Shown here piece after piece: positions 61,301-64,000 of a stretch of 64,000 nucleotides of DNA (positions are counted from its first letter, which is position 1; the number at the start of each line of letters is the position of its first letter). A program made the translations under genes and the position numbers. The notes below the pieces were generated by a model. That model was not told the DNA's origin, did not search any database, and saw nothing but the letters and a program-made list of their open reading frames with translations. Origin of the DNA: Paragonimus westermani (lineage: Eukaryota; Platyhelminthes; Trematoda; Plagiorchiida; Troglotrematidae); contig QNGE01000769.1 in assembly GCA_008508345.1 (NCBI GenBank), positions 124,001 to 188,000 on the forward strand. The letters are read 5' to 3'.

Positions 61301-62636
61301 TTTCAGGGGCTGTCTGTGCACATAACTAGGATCACATGACTGGCACCTGAAGGCAGTTCAAGGTACATGTGCCATGATATAAGGTGTCAACAAAGTGATT
61401 TGTGAAATTTGAGTTTACACTACCTTAAAGCTGGAGTGATGATTTTTAAGAGGACGCTGAAACTGAATAAGGGAAGCAGGAAAATCTATCTGCGAATCGT
61501 CTGGTAAGATAGTTGCTCCAAGATAAGTTTGTCAATGGTTAAAGACCTAAGAAAAAATTGGCTGCTGTGAGAACCTACATGGGAGTGAAATACCTCGCAA
61601 AGGAAGTGATCGGACGGGCTGACAATTATTCGGCAGCAATTTATAGGTTATGTGAGCTTCTGCAGTATCACCAACTACGGTTTTATGTGCTAGTTTTCTC
61701 GACCCCACATTAAATTAGGGAACCAATAATGCGAAGATATAATTGAAGTTGAACGACTGAAGCACACTTCTTCGGAGAGAGGTGAACCACATGGAAAAGT
61801 ACTTCATGCTACGTACAGTCCAAAGCAAAGTTGGTCAGTACATATTTGAAATACGATCAGATGAAATGGTGAGACCGCGCTAATCACGGTAAACAGCAAC
61901 AGTGGGAGTGAGTAGCACCTTTCAATTTTTAGTGAACGCATCTTGTCGATGGTACGCTAAATGAGTGGTATACTATTCCAGAAACATAACACATCCACAC
62001 ATTGAACCATGGCAGTTCTCAGAAGCCATGCGTCACAAAAATGAACCACACTGTCATCAGTTAACCAACATTGAGCATCTCACAAAGAATTAAACCAGCC
62101 AGACCAAGAGAATGCGGCCAGAAAGATGTTCAAGAGCGGACCAGAAGCATGTCAACTATTCTTGCAAGGAATAGCGCGTTTTTGTATGCCAGTTCGGGAT
62201 GAGTTACACATGCAATTTATTGCGATACGCTGTCGACATCTTAGAAAACTGCATCGACAGATAACGGGTAATTCGAACGGCATGAATGGAACATCATTCA
62301 CATCTGATCCATCCTTTAAGCGTTGAGAAATTTTCAACTGAAGACTTTAAAATAACGCATTTTATTGGAACTAATCAATAGCCAGCATCCACATCTTTTC
62401 TACCTCAGGAAAAACATGGAACTGAACTTACCATTATGGATAATGTGACAGTTTCTGCATTTGTTGGACATTTTTCACAATTCGAACGAGTAGGTGGTAT
62501 TTGCTAGAACTACTCATTAGGACATCACTCGTTACCCATTGAGCTTGTTTAATGTTAGAGGCACTGCATAGCTCACCTCAGCCATGCGAAATTTGAAACG
62601 AGTGAAAGAAATAAAACTTCTTGTTTGTTTTTCTAG
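58368..62636. other. Intron of the iRhom gene (4.3 kb)
   Basis: The intron begins GTAAGT and ends TTGTTTGTTTTTCTAG, with phase 0 on both sides. Apart from the TGGCA/TGCCA hairpin row at 60930-61004, I see only short unsupported frames. Confidence 0.75.
60930..61004. repeat. Row of three TGGCA/TGCCA hairpins
   Basis: Three successive perfect inverted repeats share one core: TTGGCA-N8-TGCCAA (60930-60949), TGGCAA-N5-TTGCCA (60954-60970) and TGGCAC-N7-GTGCCA (60986-61004). The arms are six bases each. The half-site is that of nuclear factor I-type binding sites (TTGGC...GCCAA), but the spacings (8-10 bases between TTGGC and GCCAA) exceed the usual five. It lies in the last visible iRhom intron. 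Confidence 0.7.
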
Positions 62637-62737
62637 GTGAATTGCTTACAAAAAACTTGTGGTATGACAGACTTTCGCCAGCCATATCGACCGGATCAAC
62701 TATACAGATTAATCACTTCGTTATATCTACACGCTGG
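62637..62737 (+). CDS. RHBDF: iRhom exon: end of homology domain and start of rhomboid core
   Basis: The exon follows TTTTTCTAG and ends before the consensus donor CTGG|GTGAGT. It reads VNCLQKTCGMTDF, then RPDQLYRLITSLYLHAG. The vertebrate counterparts are VHCMDDVCGLLPF and VPDQFYRLWLSLFLHAG, which lead into the second membrane segment of the rhomboid fold. Two bases of the Gly codon remain, so the next exon should begin in that phase with the equivalent of ILHC. No such exon was found before 64000. The loop that carries GPxGSQ in place of the catalytic GxSG therefore lies outside, and catalytic inactivity is inferred from family membership only. Confidence 0.94.
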
Positions 62738-64000
62738 GTGAGTTATTTTGTTTCGGATACTTTACTAGGTTAGAAAAGTTACAGTAGCTTCGAGATGCGG
62801 AAGTTTCATTCAGTTTTGAACCCTAACAGTTTGCACCAATTTAACTTCATGAAAGTAACGTGTGGCAACCAAGTTTGTTTCCCATAGTTCAACATCAGGC
62901 TGATTACACTATAGCTGTATGGATCAACAATCAAACGAGTTGTCATAAATGGCAGATGAGTCAAAATTTTGAGGTCGAACTGCCTAACGGTTATCATAAC
63001 CGATACAGTGGTATACCCAAATAAATTTGCTAAATATAAGGACGGCAGTGTAAAATGTACGCGTAAGCAAAATTCAGTTTGGTGTTAGGAAATATTGGTT
63101 AAAGATGCATCTTGTGTGAAGATATTGACACTATTCAAAGGATTAATTCAGCGGTATGCATGGGGGAAATTTGCAGAGTAGTTTGTTGAGTAGTCAGTTT
63201 ACTTTGGGTATGAACAGGTGATGGTGAGCAGTTTGAACGTCATATCGATGATATCCCCTACACATAGTTTAGTGGACAAACCCATATTATTTGCGCAGCT
63301 GATGAGTCGCTTTTAGGTTGTCATAAATATATCGGTTGACAGTGAACATGGTGGCTACAGAAAAACTGAAACATAACTCTGTACGTTCAGCGGCAAAATA
63401 ATTGCTGAAGTCCATACCTATGTTCTAGACAGTCACCGATAAATTCACTTGATTTTTTGTACGACTGAAAATGGGATCACAGCGAAAAGCCGGAACCGTT
63501 AGCTTCTGCGCATTGAAATATCCGTTTTAGCACGGAGCATCAGCCACCTGAAGGTATCACATTTCCAGATGTGTTCCCAGTCAGACATTCGGATAAGATG
63601 ATGTGATAAAAGTCTGCCAGAGTTCAACTTGAGCAGGGCAGTGTGCCGGCTTTGAGATAATTCCCACTTATAACACAGCACAGATCCCATTCATTACCAA
63701 ACATCTGTTTAGGGAGCACTCTAGAGGAGAAAAGCTAACTCACATTAGTTGCAGTCGTCAAAACCACCTATCCAAAACGGTTTCTTCACTGGAGTGTGGT
63801 GAATGGCACAACACTGCGTGAATCAGGAACTGTATGAAAAGACTATGTTACATTGCATTTGAAAGCCGATAACGTAACGGAACATGTACAAAGCGGACTC
63901 ATCATTGGATTAGTAAGACCCAATCCGCCGCTCGAGTACGTGTGGCTTCTAATTTTATATCAACGTCTGTACTCCCATTTGGAAGATACATCGCTTCATC
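62738..64000. other. Start of next iRhom intron, gene continues beyond window
   Basis: The sequence begins with a consensus donor GTGAGT. No acceptor followed by rhomboid-core sequence was recognised up to the right edge, so the gene is truncated by the window after the LHAG motif. Confidence 0.6.

Noticed and set aside
63300..63330. CTGATGAGTC, the opening of a hammerhead ribozyme core
   Set aside because: No GAAA closing motif or pairing stem II follows within the needed distance, and no tRNA-like SINE adjoins it.
1..64000. CRISPR arrays, bacterial operons, rRNA genes, phage modules
   Set aside because: No regularly spaced identical repeats, Shine-Dalgarno-led gene runs or rRNA-like blocks; the spliced exons and LINEs show a eukaryotic genome.

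Overview
The window looks like nuclear DNA of a parasitic flatworm (Platyhelminthes, most likely a trematode or a close relative). It is AT-leaning and gene-poor. Exons are short and separated by introns of several kilobases with GT/AG borders. It is littered with decayed non-LTR retrotransposons whose endonuclease, reverse transcriptase and C-terminal C2H2 remnants resemble elements common in flatworm genomes. The phylum is inferred from remembered family resemblance; no database search was possible.

Left part (1-8.3 kb): a broken LINE on the minus strand runs off the left edge (about 1-1815). Two divergent minus-strand copies of one DNA-transposon transposase follow, of a type allied to animal CACTA/EnSpm-like elements. 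Copy 1 (3763-5475) has a 489-codon open frame plus frameshifted ends. Copy 2 (6781-8293) is clearly decayed. Around copy 1 are a 28-bp perfect palindrome, a pair of GC-rich palindromes and a phased cluster of CCCTAA motifs.

Middle (8.3-40 kb): mostly without supportable genes. It holds one copy of a dispersed, ATTGG-rich repeat (32.85-33.22 kb), the 3' end of a second LINE type (about 34.0-34.44 kb, plus strand), a short tandem duplication and a tRNA-like relic.

Right part (40-64 kb): the main find is a plus-strand split gene for an inactive rhomboid protein (iRhom, RHBDF family). Four exons (42157-42447, 49177-49534, 58188-58367, 62637-62737) join in frame and give the end of the cytoplasmic tail, transmembrane segment 1, the whole cysteine-rich iRhom homology domain and the start of the rhomboid core. 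One or two further exons (40417-40637, 40854-41049) probably encode cytoplasmic sequence just before segment 1. The rest of the rhomboid core lies beyond 64000, and the far N-terminus was not found. iRhoms are ER/Golgi pseudoproteases that in other animals control trafficking of the sheddase ADAM17 and of EGF-family ligands.

The iRhom introns hold most of the other repeats: tRNA-like relics, a rearranged LINE fragment, the second copy of the dispersed repeat, a 5'-truncated antisense copy of the left-edge LINE family, and a row of three TGGCA/TGCCA hairpins.
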